Of a stretch of DNA of 64,000 nt, positions 36,312 through 44,677 are shown in pieces. The position numbers and the translations under genes are program-made. This DNA comes from Actinomadura latina NBRC 106108. Lineage in GTDB: Bacteria; Actinomycetota; Actinomycetes; Streptosporangiales; Streptosporangiaceae. The notes under the pieces are model-generated. The model worked only from the letters and a program-made list of their open reading frames with translations. It was not told the DNA's origin and searched no databases. The DNA is taken from contig NZ_BCQS01000020.1 in the NCBI RefSeq assembly GCF_001552195.1, positions 124,001 through 188,000 of the forward strand, read 5' to 3'. The first letter of the stretch is position 1. Every line of letters starts with the position of its first letter.

Positions 36312-37994
36312 TCACAGGCCGAGGTCGGTGAGGGCGGGGAGGTGGGCGCGGGCCGCGTCGCGGGCCGCGTCGGCCGTGCGGGCCTCCCGCGCGGCGGCCG
36401 CCGCGCGGCGGCACTGGTCCAGCGTGTGGCGGGCGAGGGCGGCGCGTACCAGCGGCAGGGACGGGGCGCTCATCGACAGTGACGTCACCCCGAGGCCGAC
36501 CAGTACGCACGCAAGCGCCGGGTCGCCGGCCGCCTCACCGCAGACCCCGCACGGGACGCCCGCGCCGGCGGCGGGGGCGATCAGGTCGAGGACGGCGGGC
36601 TGCCACGGGTCCTGGAGGCGGGCGAGGCCGCCGACCTGCCGGTCGGCCGCGCACGCGTACTGGGTGAGGTCGTTGGTGCCGATGCTGAAGAACTCCACCT
36701 CCGCCGCGACGTCGCGGGCGCGGAGCGCGGCGGCGGGCACCTCGATCATGACGCCGGGATGCTCGATGCCGGCGTCCCGGCACTGCGCCGCGAACCAGGC
36801 GGCCTCGTCGGCGTCCGTCACCATCGGGGCCATGACCTGCAGCTTGGCGGTCAGGCCGGCGGCGGCGCGGGCGAGCGCGGCGAGCTGCGCGGACAGGACG
36901 TCCGGGTGCCGCAGCGACATCCGCACGCCGCGCTCGCCGAGCGCCGGGTTCGGCTCCTCGCCGGGCGCGGGCAGGAACGCGAGCGGCTTGTCGGCGCCGG
37001 CGTCGAGCGTCCGGACGACCACGCGGCCCGCCGGGAACGCCGCCAGCACCTTCCGGTACGCCTCCTCCTGCTCGTCGTCGGACGGCGGCGCCGCGCGGTC
37101 CAGGAACAGGAACTCGGTGCGGTACAGGCCGACGCCCTCGGCGCCGGCGTCCAGCGCCGCCGCCAGGTCCTTCGGCCCGCCGATGTTCGCCAGCAGCGGC
37201 ACCGGACGGCCGTCGGCCGTGGCGCCCGGCCCGGTGAACTCGGCGAGCGCGGACACGCGGGCCGCGGCCGCCGCACGGGCCGCCGTCACCTCCTCGCCGG
37301 ACGGGTCGAGGCGCACGGTCCCGGCGGTGCCGTCGACGAGCACGCGGGTCCCGTCGGCGAGCGACGTCGCGCCCGGCAGCGCCACCACGGCGGGCACGCC
37401 CAGCGTCCGGGCGATGATCGCGGTGTGGCTGGTCGGCCCGCCCTCCTCGGTCACGAACGCGACGACCTTCGCCGGGTCGAGGACGGCGGTGTCCGCCGGC
37501 GCGAGGTCGCGGGCCACGAGCACGAACGGCTCGTCGGACTCCGGGACGCCGGGCATCGGCAGGCCCAGCAGCCGGGCGATCGCGCGGTCGCGGATGTCGT
37601 CCAGGTCGGTGACCCGGGCCGCGAGGTACTCGCCCGCCCCGGCGAGCATCTCCCGGTAGACGCCGAACGCCTCGAACACCGCGCGGGCCGCGGCCACGCC
37701 CTCGCCGACCTTGGCGCGGACGCCGTCGGCGAGGCCCGGGTCGCGGGCCATCAGCGCCTGCGCGCTCAGCACGTCCCGGCCGTCGGTGTTGCCGGCCGCG
37801 GCGGCGCGCTCCCCGCGCTCCTCCAGGTCGGCGGCGACGGCCTCCAGCGCGGCGAGCGCCGTGTCGCGTTCGGCGGCGGCGTCGCCGCCGTGCCGGTCAC
37901 CGGCGGGCGGCTCCGGGACGGCCCCGGCGATGCCCCGCACCGGCCCGGCGCCGGCTCCCGGGCTGACGCCCGTCCCCTGCAATACGTCCGGCAC
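36312..37994 (-). CDS. ptsI: PTS enzyme I (phosphoenolpyruvate--protein phosphotransferase)
   Basis: A 560-residue cytosolic Enzyme I. It takes a phosphate from PEP to His in GGPTSHTAIIARTLGVPAVV and passes it to HPr. The N-terminal HPr-binding and helical domain is at about 1-140, the phospho-His domain at about 145-225, and the PEP-binding TIM barrel is C-terminal (RTEFLFLDRAAPPS, VRTLDAGADKPLAF, GIEHPGVMIEVPAAAL, FFSIGTNDLTQY, CGVCGEAAGDP with the catalytic Cys). ATG 37994 lies 3 bp after ptsH stop. The gene is the last of a seven-gene GlcNAc operon that starts at nagA. Confidence 0.96.
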   Translation of the reverse strand: MPDVLQGTGVSPGAGAGPVRGIAGAVPEPPAGDRHGGDAAAERDTALAALEAVAADLEERGERAAAAGNTDGRDVLSAQALMARDPGLADGVRAKVGEGVAAARAVFEAFGVYREMLAGAGEYLAARVTDLDDIRDRAIARLLGLPMPGVPESDEPFVLVARDLAPADTAVLDPAKVVAFVTEEGGPTSHTAIIARTLGVPAVVALPGATSLADGTRVLVDGTAGTVRLDPSGEEVTAARAAAAARVSALAEFTGPGATADGRPVPLLANIGGPKDLAAALDAGAEGVGLYRTEFLFLDRAAPPSDDEQEEAYRKVLAAFPAGRVVVRTLDAGADKPLAFLPAPGEEPNPALGERGVRMSLRHPDVLSAQLAALARAAAGLTAKLQVMAPMVTDADEAAWFAAQCRDAGIEHPGVMIEVPAAALRARDVAAEVEFFSIGTNDLTQYACAADRQVGGLARLQDPWQPAVLDLIAPAAGAGVPCGVCGEAAGDPALACVLVGLGVTSLSMSAPSLPLVRAALARHTLDQCRRAAAAAREARTADAARDAARAHLPALTDLGL

Positions 37995-37997
37995 CGC

Positions 37998-38270
37998 TCA
38001 GGCTCCCTCGGGCTCCGGCGTGGACAGCAGCCTCTCCAGATCATCCAGCAGCGCGTCGGCGCCGTCACCGTCCGCGGACAGGATGACCTCCTCACCGTGC
38101 CGGGCGTCCAGCCCCAGCACCGCGAGGATGCTCTTGGCGTTCACCGGGTCGCTGCCGCGCCTGCCCACCGTCACGTCCATCGGGGCCTTGGCCGCGGTCT
38201 GGACGAACAGCGCGGCCGGCCGCGCATGGAGCCCGACCCGGGACTCGATCTTCACGTTCCGCTCGCTCAC
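37998..38270 (-). CDS. ptsH: Phosphocarrier protein HPr
   Basis: A 90-residue HPr. The phospho-His is in ESRVGLHARPAALFVQ (about His15), and the Ser-regulatory region is in NAKSILAVLGLDARHGEE. GTG 38270 with AGGAG six nt upstream fixes the start. It sits between the HAD gene and ptsI with spacings of 11 and 3 bp. It passes phosphate from Enzyme I to the EIIA protein encoded two genes upstream. A short C-terminal extension (LLSTPEPEGA) is present. No HPr kinase is in the window. Confidence 0.95.
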   Translation of the reverse strand: MSERNVKIESRVGLHARPAALFVQTAAKAPMDVTVGRRGSDPVNAKSILAVLGLDARHGEEVILSADGDGADALLDDLERLLSTPEPEGA

Positions 38271-38281
38271 CGCACACACTC

Positions 38282-38962
38282 CTACTTGGTCAGGCCCAGG
38301 CTCGGCACGCGCAGCGCCGGGCCCGGGACGACGTCGACTTCCTGAAAATCGGCCACCACATGGTCGGCCCTGGCGAGCGCGACCGCCGGCTGCGTGGTGA
38401 TGACGCCCACGCAGGTCATGCCCGCGGACTTCACGGCCGCCACGCCGGCGGGGGCGTCCTCGAACCCGATCGCCTCCGCCGGCGGGACGTCCAGGTCGCG
38501 GGCGGCGGCCAGGTAGCCCTCCGGATGCGGCTTGCCGGTGACGACGTCCCCGCCGGTCACCACGAGGTCGAGCAGGTCGCGGACGCCCAACTCGTCCAGC
38601 AGCCGCTCGGCGTACGGGCGCTGGCCCGAGGTCACCACCGCGAGCGGCACGCCCGCGCCGGCCAGCGACCGGACGAGGGCGACGGCGCCGGGGACGGGCA
38701 CGGCCGCCGGCATCCCCGGCAGCGACTCGTAGGAGATCACCTGCTCGAACAGCTCCTCGACCGTCCGGCCGGGGAACAGGTGCGCGAGGTCCCGCAGCAC
38801 CTCCGGCCCGCGCCGCCCCGCGAACGACGCGATCAGCGCGTCGTCGCGGGGCACGCCGTGGGCGTCGAACAGCCGGGACCACATCACGCGGTTGCGCGGT
38901 TCGGTGTCGATGAGGGTGCCGTCGAGGTCGAACACCGCCGCGCCGAGCCCGATCACCGCCAT
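38282..38962 (-). CDS. HAD hydrolase of beta-phosphoglucomutase-like type in PTS operon
   Basis: A 226-residue HAD subfamily IA enzyme. Motif I AVFDLDGTLIDTEP has both Asp residues, the helical cap is about 15-80, motif II is LAVVTSGQRP, Lys is in VVTGKPHPEGYL, and motif IV is IGFEDAPAGVAAVKSAGM. This pattern is that of beta-phosphoglucomutases and sugar-phosphate phosphatases such as GPP/DOG types. It lies between the EIIA and HPr genes in the operon with 16- and 11-bp gaps, so a sugar-phosphate substrate, perhaps to relieve phosphosugar stress, is likely but unproven. A mutase role is less likely since no matching kinase or phosphorylase is here. Confidence 0.85.
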   Translation of the reverse strand: MAVIGLGAAVFDLDGTLIDTEPRNRVMWSRLFDAHGVPRDDALIASFAGRRGPEVLRDLAHLFPGRTVEELFEQVISYESLPGMPAAVPVPGAVALVRSLAGAGVPLAVVTSGQRPYAERLLDELGVRDLLDLVVTGGDVVTGKPHPEGYLAAARDLDVPPAEAIGFEDAPAGVAAVKSAGMTCVGVITTQPAVALARADHVVADFQEVDVVPGPALRVPSLGLTK

Positions 38963-38978
38963 GCGATCAGCTCCGTGC

Positions 38979-39428
38979 TCAGTTCCATGTGAAGAGCTCG
39001 GCCCCCTTCGTCACCTCGCCCGACTCCAGCACGTCCGACAGGGCGTCGGCGTTCGCGTCCAGCGCGACGACCGCGCAGATCGGCGAGCGGCCGCCCGCCT
39101 CGATCACGGCGGGGTTCCAGCCGATGACCGGCTGGCCGGCGGCGACCTCGTCGCCCTCGGCGGCGAGGAGGTCGAACCCCTCGCCCTTCAGCTTGACGGT
39201 GTCGATGCCGAGGTGGACGAGGACGCCGTGGCCCTCCGCGTCCACCACCACGTAGGCGTGCGGATGCAGCTTGACGATCTTCCCGGTGACGGGGGCGATG
39301 GCGTGGCCGGGGCCGCGCTCGGGGTCGACCGCCGTGCCCGGACCCACCATGGCCTGGGCGAAGACCGGGTCCGGGACGCCGGCGAGGCCGACGACCCGGC
39401 CGGTGACGGGGGACAGTACTCGGGTCAT
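38979..39428 (-). CDS. PTS glucose-type EIIA component
   Basis: A 149-residue EIIA of the glucose/GlcNAc (Crr) family. It starts VLSPVTGRVVGLAGVPDPVFAQAMVGPG, has the HPHAYVVVDAEG segment, and the phospho-His in GHGVLVHLGIDTVKL. It takes phosphate from HPr and donates it to EIIB. In actinobacteria this single-domain form is typical. ATG 39428, 17 bp after EIIB. No membrane segment. As Crr proteins also act as regulators in some bacteria, a role in control is possible. Confidence 0.95.
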   Translation of the reverse strand: MTRVLSPVTGRVVGLAGVPDPVFAQAMVGPGTAVDPERGPGHAIAPVTGKIVKLHPHAYVVVDAEGHGVLVHLGIDTVKLKGEGFDLLAAEGDEVAAGQPVIGWNPAVIEAGGRSPICAVVALDANADALSDVLESGEVTKGAELFTWN

Positions 39429-39445
39429 TGGAGGGGCCTTCCGGG

Positions 39446-39679
39446 TCAGTCGAGGATGTCCTCGATGTCGGTGGCGATGGTGTCGGCCTCGGGACCCACC
39501 ACGACCTGCACGACGGTCCCGCTGCGCATGACGCCGTGCGCGCCCGCCTTCTTCAGCGCCGCCTCGTCGACCTTGGCGGCGTCCTCGACCTCGGTGCGCA
39601 GCCGGGTCGCGCACGGCTCGATCTCGATGATGTTGTCGGCGCCGCCCAGCGCGGCGACGATGGCCTCGGCCTTGTCCAT
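39446..39679 (-). CDS. PTS glucose-type EIIB component
   Basis: A 77-residue single-domain EIIB. The phosphorylated Cys is in IIEIEPCATRLRTEV (Cys23), the hallmark of glucose/GlcNAc family EIIB domains, followed by VDEAALKKAGAHGVMRSGTVVQVVVG. It passes phosphate from EIIA to the sugar bound by EIIC. It corresponds to separate NagF-type EIIB proteins of Streptomyces. ATG 39679. The permease partner EIIC is encoded at 43058 on the other strand. Confidence 0.95.
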   Translation of the reverse strand: MDKAEAIVAALGGADNIIEIEPCATRLRTEVEDAAKVDEAALKKAGAHGVMRSGTVVQVVVGPEADTIATDIEDILD

Positions 39680-39708
39680 GTCTCTCTTCTCTCGCTCGGG
39701 GTGGGCTG

Positions 39709-40749
39709 TCAGTCGGTCTGGGTGACCTTGTTCAGGCCCCTGGGGACGTCGGGGTCGACGCCGAGCCTGCGGGCCAGATTCTCGACCATGATCTGGCCGG
39801 GGACGATGAGGCCGAGCGGCGCCAGCCACTCGGGCAGGGCCGGGCCGGGCAGCGCGGCCGAGCACGCGTCCGCCAGCTCGGCGCCGCCGCCGACGCCGTA
39901 CGCGCGGGCGCCGGCGCCCTCGACCCGCCTGGCCAGCGCGACGGTCCCGGCCAGCGTCGGGCCGGAGTCGGCGGCGACCAGCAGCGCGGGGGTCTGCGCG
40001 TCCACGACGGCGATGGGGCCGTGCAGCAGGTCGGCGTACGACAGGCCCATGGCGTGCAGGTAGCACGCCTCCTTGATCTTCAGCGCCAGTTCCAGCGCGG
40101 TGCCGAACGCGATGCCGCGCCCGGACACGACCGCGCCCGGGACCTTCGCCAGCTCCTCGACGACCTCCGGCAGCGCCGGGGACTCCTCGGTCAGCGCGAT
40201 GACGCGGGCGACCTCGTCGGGGACGCGGCGCAGGTCGTCCGCGACGACGTCGGCGCCGAGCCCGAGACCGACGACCGACAGCGCGGCGAGCTGCGTCGTG
40301 TACGTCTTGGTGGCGGGGACGGCGATCTCGTCGCCCGCGTCCGTGACCAGCGCGACCTCGGCGGCCTCGGCGAGCGGGGAGCCGGCACCGTTGGTGACCG
40401 CGACCGTCCGGGCGCCGCAGTCCTTCGCCCAGTCGAGGGTCTCGACGATCTCCTCGGTCTTGCCGGACTGGCTGATCGCCACGGCGAGCACGCCGTCCAG
40501 GTCCAGTCTGCGCTTGTAGGTCGTCGCGATGGACGGGGCGGCGAGGGTGGCCAGCCGGCCGGCGTGCGACTCCACCAGGTAACGCCCGTACACCGCGGCG
40601 TTGTCGGACGACCCGCGCGCTATGAACAGCACCTGCCGGGTCTCCCGCGCGAGCGCCGCGACGTCGGCGGTGCGCGGGAGAAGCGCGTCGATCGTCCGGC
40701 GCAGCGCGTCCGGCTGCTCACCGATCTCGGCGCGCATCTGACTGGTCAT
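39709..40749 (-). CDS. SIS-domain protein, probable glucosamine-6-phosphate deaminase (NagB-II type)
   Basis: A 346-residue double-SIS protein like the isomerase half of GlmS but without the glutaminase domain. QMRAEIGEQPDALRRTIDAL opens as in GlmS-like proteins; then FIARGSSDNAAVYGRYL and AISQSGKTEEIVETL are phosphosugar loops, ATKTYTTQLAAL follows, and the region LKIKEACYLHAMGLSYADLLHGPIAVVD is shared with deaminases. ATG 40749 with GGAGGGGATC. It overlaps nagA by 4 bp. Since nagA makes glucosamine-6-P and no classic NagB is seen, deamination to fructose-6-P is the likely reaction. Confidence 0.85.
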   Translation of the reverse strand: MTSQMRAEIGEQPDALRRTIDALLPRTADVAALARETRQVLFIARGSSDNAAVYGRYLVESHAGRLATLAAPSIATTYKRRLDLDGVLAVAISQSGKTEEIVETLDWAKDCGARTVAVTNGAGSPLAEAAEVALVTDAGDEIAVPATKTYTTQLAALSVVGLGLGADVVADDLRRVPDEVARVIALTEESPALPEVVEELAKVPGAVVSGRGIAFGTALELALKIKEACYLHAMGLSYADLLHGPIAVVDAQTPALLVAADSGPTLAGTVALARRVEGAGARAYGVGGGAELADACSAALPGPALPEWLAPLGLIVPGQIMVENLARRLGVDPDVPRGLNKVTQTD

Positions 40750-41906
40750 GATCCCCCTCCGAAGACTTTCTGCCCGTTGACCCACGTGGTACGCGCCCGG
40801 TGGTCCGGCCCCAGCCAGACGAGGTCGGCGGCGGCGCCGGGCGCGATCCGGCCGAGGTCGGAACGTCCGATGAGGTCGGCCGGAACCCGGGTCGCGGCGT
40901 CCACCGCGGCGGCCGGGTCGAGGCCGAGGCCGATCGCGTTGCCGACCGCCTCGTCCAGCCGCAGGCCGGAGCCCGCGATGGTGCCGTCGGCGCGCAGCGG
41001 CGGGCCCTCCGCGGGCATCGTGATGGGCTCGCCGCCGAGGTCGTAGACGCCGGGCGGCATCCCGGCGGACGCCGCGGCGTCGGTGACGAGCACGACCCGC
41101 CCCGGCGCGGCGCGGAACACCAGCCGCGCGACCTCGGCCGCGACGTGGTGCAGGTCGAGGATGAGGCCGGGGCTGAGCCGGTCGTCGATGAGCGCCTGCG
41201 CGGCGACGCCCGGATCGCGGTGGTGGACGCCGCTCTGCGCGTTGAAGATGTGCGTGACCATGCGGGCGCCGGCGTCGGCCGCGGCCCCGGTCTGCGCGGC
41301 GGTGGCGTCGCTGTGCCCGACGCTGACCAGGACGCCCGCCCCGGTGAGCGTGCGGATCGCGTCGAGCGCGCCGTTCCGTTCGGGCGCGAGGGTGACGAGC
41401 TTGACGAGGCCGGTCTCCAGCAGGGTGTCGATCGCGCCGGGCACCGGGTCGGTGAGGTACACGGCGTTGTGCGCGCCCTTGCGCTTCTCGGACAGGAACG
41501 GGCCCTCAAGGTGGACGCCGAGGACCCGCGTCCCGTCCGGCAGGCCGGGCAGGAGGTCGCGCGTGCTGCGCAGGGCCGCGGCCTGGGACTCGACCGGCGC
41601 GGTGATGAACGTGGGGAGGAACGCGGTCACGCCGGTCTCGGGGAGGCGGGAGACGACGGTCCGCCAGCCTTCCTCGCCGGCGTCGGCCATGTCGTATCCG
41701 AAGAAGCCGTTGACCTGGAGGTCGACGAGGCCGGGCGCGAGCAGGCCGGAGGGGAGGTCGACGTCGGGTTCCGCGGCGGGACGGCCCTCGCCGGCCTCAG
41801 CGATCACTCCATCCGCCAGCCGGACGTATCCCGGGGAGACGACGCGGGTAGAACTGCCCGCGGGGGTGATGATCATGCGGTCGGCCGTGATCAGGAGTGA
41901 TGCCAT
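40746..41906 (-). CDS. nagA: N-acetylglucosamine-6-phosphate deacetylase
   Basis: A 386-residue amidohydrolase that removes acetate from GlcNAc-6-P. LAPGLVDLQVNGFFGYD is the metal/start segment (QxN type), HLEGPFLS carries the metal Glu, HSDATAAQ and VTHIFNAQSGVHHRD give the His ligands, and LVTDAAASAGM the catalytic Asp. ATG 41906 with GAGAG. It is the first gene of the minus-strand operon and overlaps the SIS gene by 4 bp (ATGA), so nagA and the deaminase are translationally coupled. Upstream lie the two dre-like operators, which suggests repression by the DasR-type regulator encoded divergently. Confidence 0.95.
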   Translation of the reverse strand: MASLLITADRMIITPAGSSTRVVSPGYVRLADGVIAEAGEGRPAAEPDVDLPSGLLAPGLVDLQVNGFFGYDMADAGEEGWRTVVSRLPETGVTAFLPTFITAPVESQAAALRSTRDLLPGLPDGTRVLGVHLEGPFLSEKRKGAHNAVYLTDPVPGAIDTLLETGLVKLVTLAPERNGALDAIRTLTGAGVLVSVGHSDATAAQTGAAADAGARMVTHIFNAQSGVHHRDPGVAAQALIDDRLSPGLILDLHHVAAEVARLVFRAAPGRVVLVTDAAASAGMPPGVYDLGGEPITMPAEGPPLRADGTIAGSGLRLDEAVGNAIGLGLDPAAAVDAATRVPADLIGRSDLGRIAPGAAADLVWLGPDHRARTTWVNGQKVFGGGS

Positions 41907-41958
41907 GGGTGCGCGCTCTCTGTGACGCGATGATCGCGGGTCGTTTCCTCCGAGTTCA

Positions 41959-41984
41959 ACTGGTCTAGTCCGGACTAGACCAGT
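41959..41984. promoter_or_regulatory. dre-like operator, nagA side
   Basis: A perfect 26-nt palindrome: ACTGGTCTAGTCC followed by its exact reverse complement. It contains TGGTCTAG and CTAGACCA, the arms of the DasR-responsive element consensus. It is 53 bp upstream of nagA. Confidence 0.85.
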
Positions 41985-42136
41985 ACGCACCATACTCCAC
42001 GAATCGGATGGAGAAGAAGATGCGAGGCGAAACTCGTCCGCGAGGCCGTCCTGACCTGCGAGTTCTCCGATCTTGACGTCGTGACGACGTGATCGGGTTG
42101 TTACAAATTCGTGCATTGACATGCCTTTCGGACCTG

Positions 42137-42158
42137 TGGTCTAGTCCGGCCTAGACCA
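42137..42158. promoter_or_regulatory. dre-like operator, dasR side
   Basis: TGGTCTAGTCC then GGCCTAGACCA, an inverted repeat with one mismatch, nearly identical to the operator at 41959. The centres are about 176 bp apart. It is 137 bp upstream of the GntR gene start, pointing to autoregulation and control of both operons. Confidence 0.8.
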
Positions 42159-42192
42159 GTACAAACCGAATTCATGCCGTCTGACCACCACC

Positions 42193-42246
42193 CCATCCAC
42201 CCCGTCCACCCCGTCCACCGCATCCACCGCATCCACCGCATCCGTC
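42193..42246. repeat. Six 9-bp tandem repeats in the dasR leader
   Basis: Consecutive 9-mers such as CCATCCACC, CCGTCCACC and GCATCCACC, six in all, between operator B and the GTG start of the GntR gene. They may be slippage-prone; an effect on leader length or translation is possible. Confidence 0.7.
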
Positions 42247-42295
42247 GAAACCCGGCGAACCCCGTCGATCCGGCCCCCGGCCATCGAGGACCCCC

Positions 42296-43036
42296 GTGAC
42301 CACCATCGATCCGCACAGCCCCGTACCGAAGTACTTCCAGCTCCGCGCGATCCTGCTCGACCTCATCGAGAGCGCGGAACTGCCCGTCGACGCCCCGATC
42401 CCCTCGGAGCGCGAGCTGTGCGTCCGGTACGAGCTGTCCCGCATGACCGTCCGGCAGGGCGTCGACCAGCTCGTCTCCGAGGGGCGGCTCTACCGCGTCC
42501 CGGGGAAGGGCACGTTCGTCGCCCGTCCCAAGATCGAGATGCCGCTGCGGCTCGTCTCGTTCACCGAGGACATGCTGGCCCGCGGGCTGCGGCCGGGCGC
42601 GATCGACCTCGACCGCCGGACCGTCCCGGCCGACGCGCGGCTCGCCCGGATCTTCGATGTCGAACCCGGCACCGAGATCCACGTCATCGAACGCCTCCGC
42701 ACCGCCGACGGGGAGCCCATGGCCCTCGAACGAGCGCACATCCTGGCCGCCCTCGCCCCCGACCTGCTCGACCGCCGGCTCGCCGACCGCTCCCTGTACG
42801 GCGTCCTCGAAGCGGTGTACGGGCTGGTCTTCGACGCGGGCGACCAGACCATCGACGCCAGCCTGGCCGACGCCGCGGACGCCAGGCACCTGCAGATCGC
42901 CCGGGGCAGTGCCGTGCTGCTCCTGCAACGCCGCTCGTACACCGGAGGTGTGTGCGCCGAGCTGGGCGTGTCGACCTACAGGGCGGACCGCTACCAGATC
43001 CACACGGCCCTCGGAAACCCCCCGCCGCACTCCTAA
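42296..43036 (+). CDS. dasR: GntR/HutC-family regulator, DasR-like
   Basis: A 246-residue regulator with an N-terminal winged helix (about 9-75; PVPKYFQLRAILLDLIESAEL, PSERELCVRYELSRMTVRQGVDQLVSEGRLYRVPGKGTFVA) and a C-terminal UTRA domain (about 85-235) that binds phosphosugars. These features plus SFTEDMLARGLRPG are typical of DasR/NagR-type proteins, which respond to GlcN-6-P or GlcNAc-6-P. GTG 42296. It is followed after 21 bp by the EIIC gene, and dre-like sites flank its promoter, consistent with autoregulated GlcNAc uptake. The name is assigned by similarity and context. Confidence 0.88.
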   Translation: MTTIDPHSPVPKYFQLRAILLDLIESAELPVDAPIPSERELCVRYELSRMTVRQGVDQLVSEGRLYRVPGKGTFVARPKIEMPLRLVSFTEDMLARGLRPGAIDLDRRTVPADARLARIFDVEPGTEIHVIERLRTADGEPMALERAHILAALAPDLLDRRLADRSLYGVLEAVYGLVFDAGDQTIDASLADAADARHLQIARGSAVLLLQRRSYTGGVCAELGVSTYRADRYQIHTALGNPPPHS

Positions 43037-43057
43037 CCCCTGAGGAGGAACCTCGCG

Positions 43058-44428
43058 ATGACTGCGACAACAGTGGACTCCGCACCGCGCCGAGGGTCGA
43101 GCGCCCTCGCGGTGCTGCAGCGGATCGGCCGCAGCCTGATGCTGCCGATCGCCGTGCTGCCCGCCGCCGCGCTGCTGCTGCGCTTCGGCCAGGCCGACAT
43201 GCTCGGCGCGGACGGCCTCGGCTGGGACCGCGTCGCCGAGATCGTCGGTGAGGCCGGCAACGCGCTGTTCGCCGCCCTGCCGCTGCTCTTCGCCGTCGGC
43301 GTCGCGATCGGCTTCGCCAAGAAGTCCGACGGCTCCACGGCACTGGCCGCCGTGGTCGGCTACCTGGTCTTCGACCGGGTCTCCAAGATCATGTTCTCGC
43401 ACTCCGACGAACTGCAGGGCAACGTCCTCATCACCAAGGTGGCGGACGGGGCACAGGCGCAGGTCATCGACTGGGGCGCCAAGAACCCGACGGACGTGCT
43501 CGGCGGCATCCTGATGGGCCTCATCGCCGCCCTGCTGTACCAGCGGTACTACCGGATCAAGCTGCCGACCTGGCTCGCGTTCTTCGGCGGCCGCCGGTTC
43601 GTCCCGATCATCACCGCCGTCGCCGGCCTGGCGCTCGGCATCGCCATCGGCTTCATCTGGCCGGTCTTCGGCAACTGGCTCACCGACTTCGGCGAGTGGA
43701 TCACCGGGGCGGGCGCCGCCGGGGCCGGCATCTACGGCGTCATCAACCGCCTCCTGCTGCCCTTCGGCCTGCACCACATCCCGAACTCGCTCATCTGGTT
43801 CGTGTTCGGCACCTACAACGGCCCGGACGGCGCCGTCCACGGCGAGATCAACCGCTACCTGGCCGGCGACCCCCACGCGGGCGGCTTCCTCGCCGGGTTC
43901 TTCCCGGTCCTGATGTTCGGCCTGCCCGGCGCCGCCCTCGCCATCTGGCGCACCGCTCCCCCGCACCGGCGTGCCGCGGTCGGCGGCATCATGCTGTCCG
44001 CCGCGCTCACCGCGTTCGTCACCGGCGTCACCGAGCCGATCGAGTTCGCGTTCATGTTCGTCGCGCCCGTCCTGTACGGCGTGCACGTCGTCCTCACCGG
44101 CATCTCGATGGCGATCCTGGAGGCGGCCGGCGCGCAACTCGGCTTCGGCTTCTCCGCGGGCCTCATCGACCTGCTGCTGAACGCCCGCAAGGACAACACC
44201 GAGGGCATCTGGCTGATCCTCGGCATGGGCGTCCTGTACTTCTTCCTCTACTACTTCATCTTCAAGTTCATGATCACGAAGTTCAACTTCGCGACGCCGG
44301 GCCGGGAACCCGACGACGAGGAGTCGAGCGCCATCGACCCGGCCGTCGATCCCGACCTCGCCGGCGGCGAGAAGAAGAAGCGGGGCCGCAAGGGCACCGC
44401 CGAGCCCGAGGAGGCCCCGGCCGGCTGA
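43058..44428 (+). CDS. PTS EIIC permease, GlcNAc/glucose family
   Basis: A 456-residue membrane permease. Early segment VLQRIGRSLMLPIAVLPAAALLLRFGQ is the amphipathic start of EIIC. About ten membrane helices follow, with the EIIC sugar-binding loops GLHHIPNSLIWFVFGTYNGPDGAVHGEINRYLAGDP and ITEPIEFAFMFVAPVLYGVH (FVTGVTEPIEF). There is no EIIB domain attached; the B and A parts are separate small proteins at 39446 and 38979. This fits the NagE2-type GlcNAc permease of Streptomyces. A charged C-terminal tail (KKKRGRKG...) is present. ATG 43058 with GAGGAGG. A strong terminator follows at 44552. Confidence 0.95.
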   Translation: MTATTVDSAPRRGSSALAVLQRIGRSLMLPIAVLPAAALLLRFGQADMLGADGLGWDRVAEIVGEAGNALFAALPLLFAVGVAIGFAKKSDGSTALAAVVGYLVFDRVSKIMFSHSDELQGNVLITKVADGAQAQVIDWGAKNPTDVLGGILMGLIAALLYQRYYRIKLPTWLAFFGGRRFVPIITAVAGLALGIAIGFIWPVFGNWLTDFGEWITGAGAAGAGIYGVINRLLLPFGLHHIPNSLIWFVFGTYNGPDGAVHGEINRYLAGDPHAGGFLAGFFPVLMFGLPGAALAIWRTAPPHRRAAVGGIMLSAALTAFVTGVTEPIEFAFMFVAPVLYGVHVVLTGISMAILEAAGAQLGFGFSAGLIDLLLNARKDNTEGIWLILGMGVLYFFLYYFIFKFMITKFNFATPGREPDDEESSAIDPAVDPDLAGGEKKKRGRKGTAEPEEAPAG

Positions 44429-44551
44429 CCCGCTCCCCGGGGCGCCGCGAACCCCCTCGTTCGTCCGCGGCGCCCCGCCCAGGGCCGGCCGGACCACCGG
44501 CCCGGCTCCCACAGGTCCCGGACTCCCCGCACCCATCCGGGACCTGCTCCC

Positions 44552-44592
44552 AAGAAGGCGGCGGGACGCCCCCAGCGTCCCGCCGCCTTCTT
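44552..44592 (+). terminator. Intrinsic-like terminator after EIIC
   Basis: A perfect 18-bp stem (44552-44569 with 44575-44592) with a 5-nt loop, followed by GTGTT. It is the strongest hairpin in this part and ends the dasR-EIIC transcript. Confidence 0.88.
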
Positions 44593-44677
44593 GTGTTACA
44601 GGAGAGGCCGGAGGTGGCCAGGACGTATTTTCCGGCGCGCTTCCGACTCCTGTTCATAAACGAGTCGGGAGGTTCTC

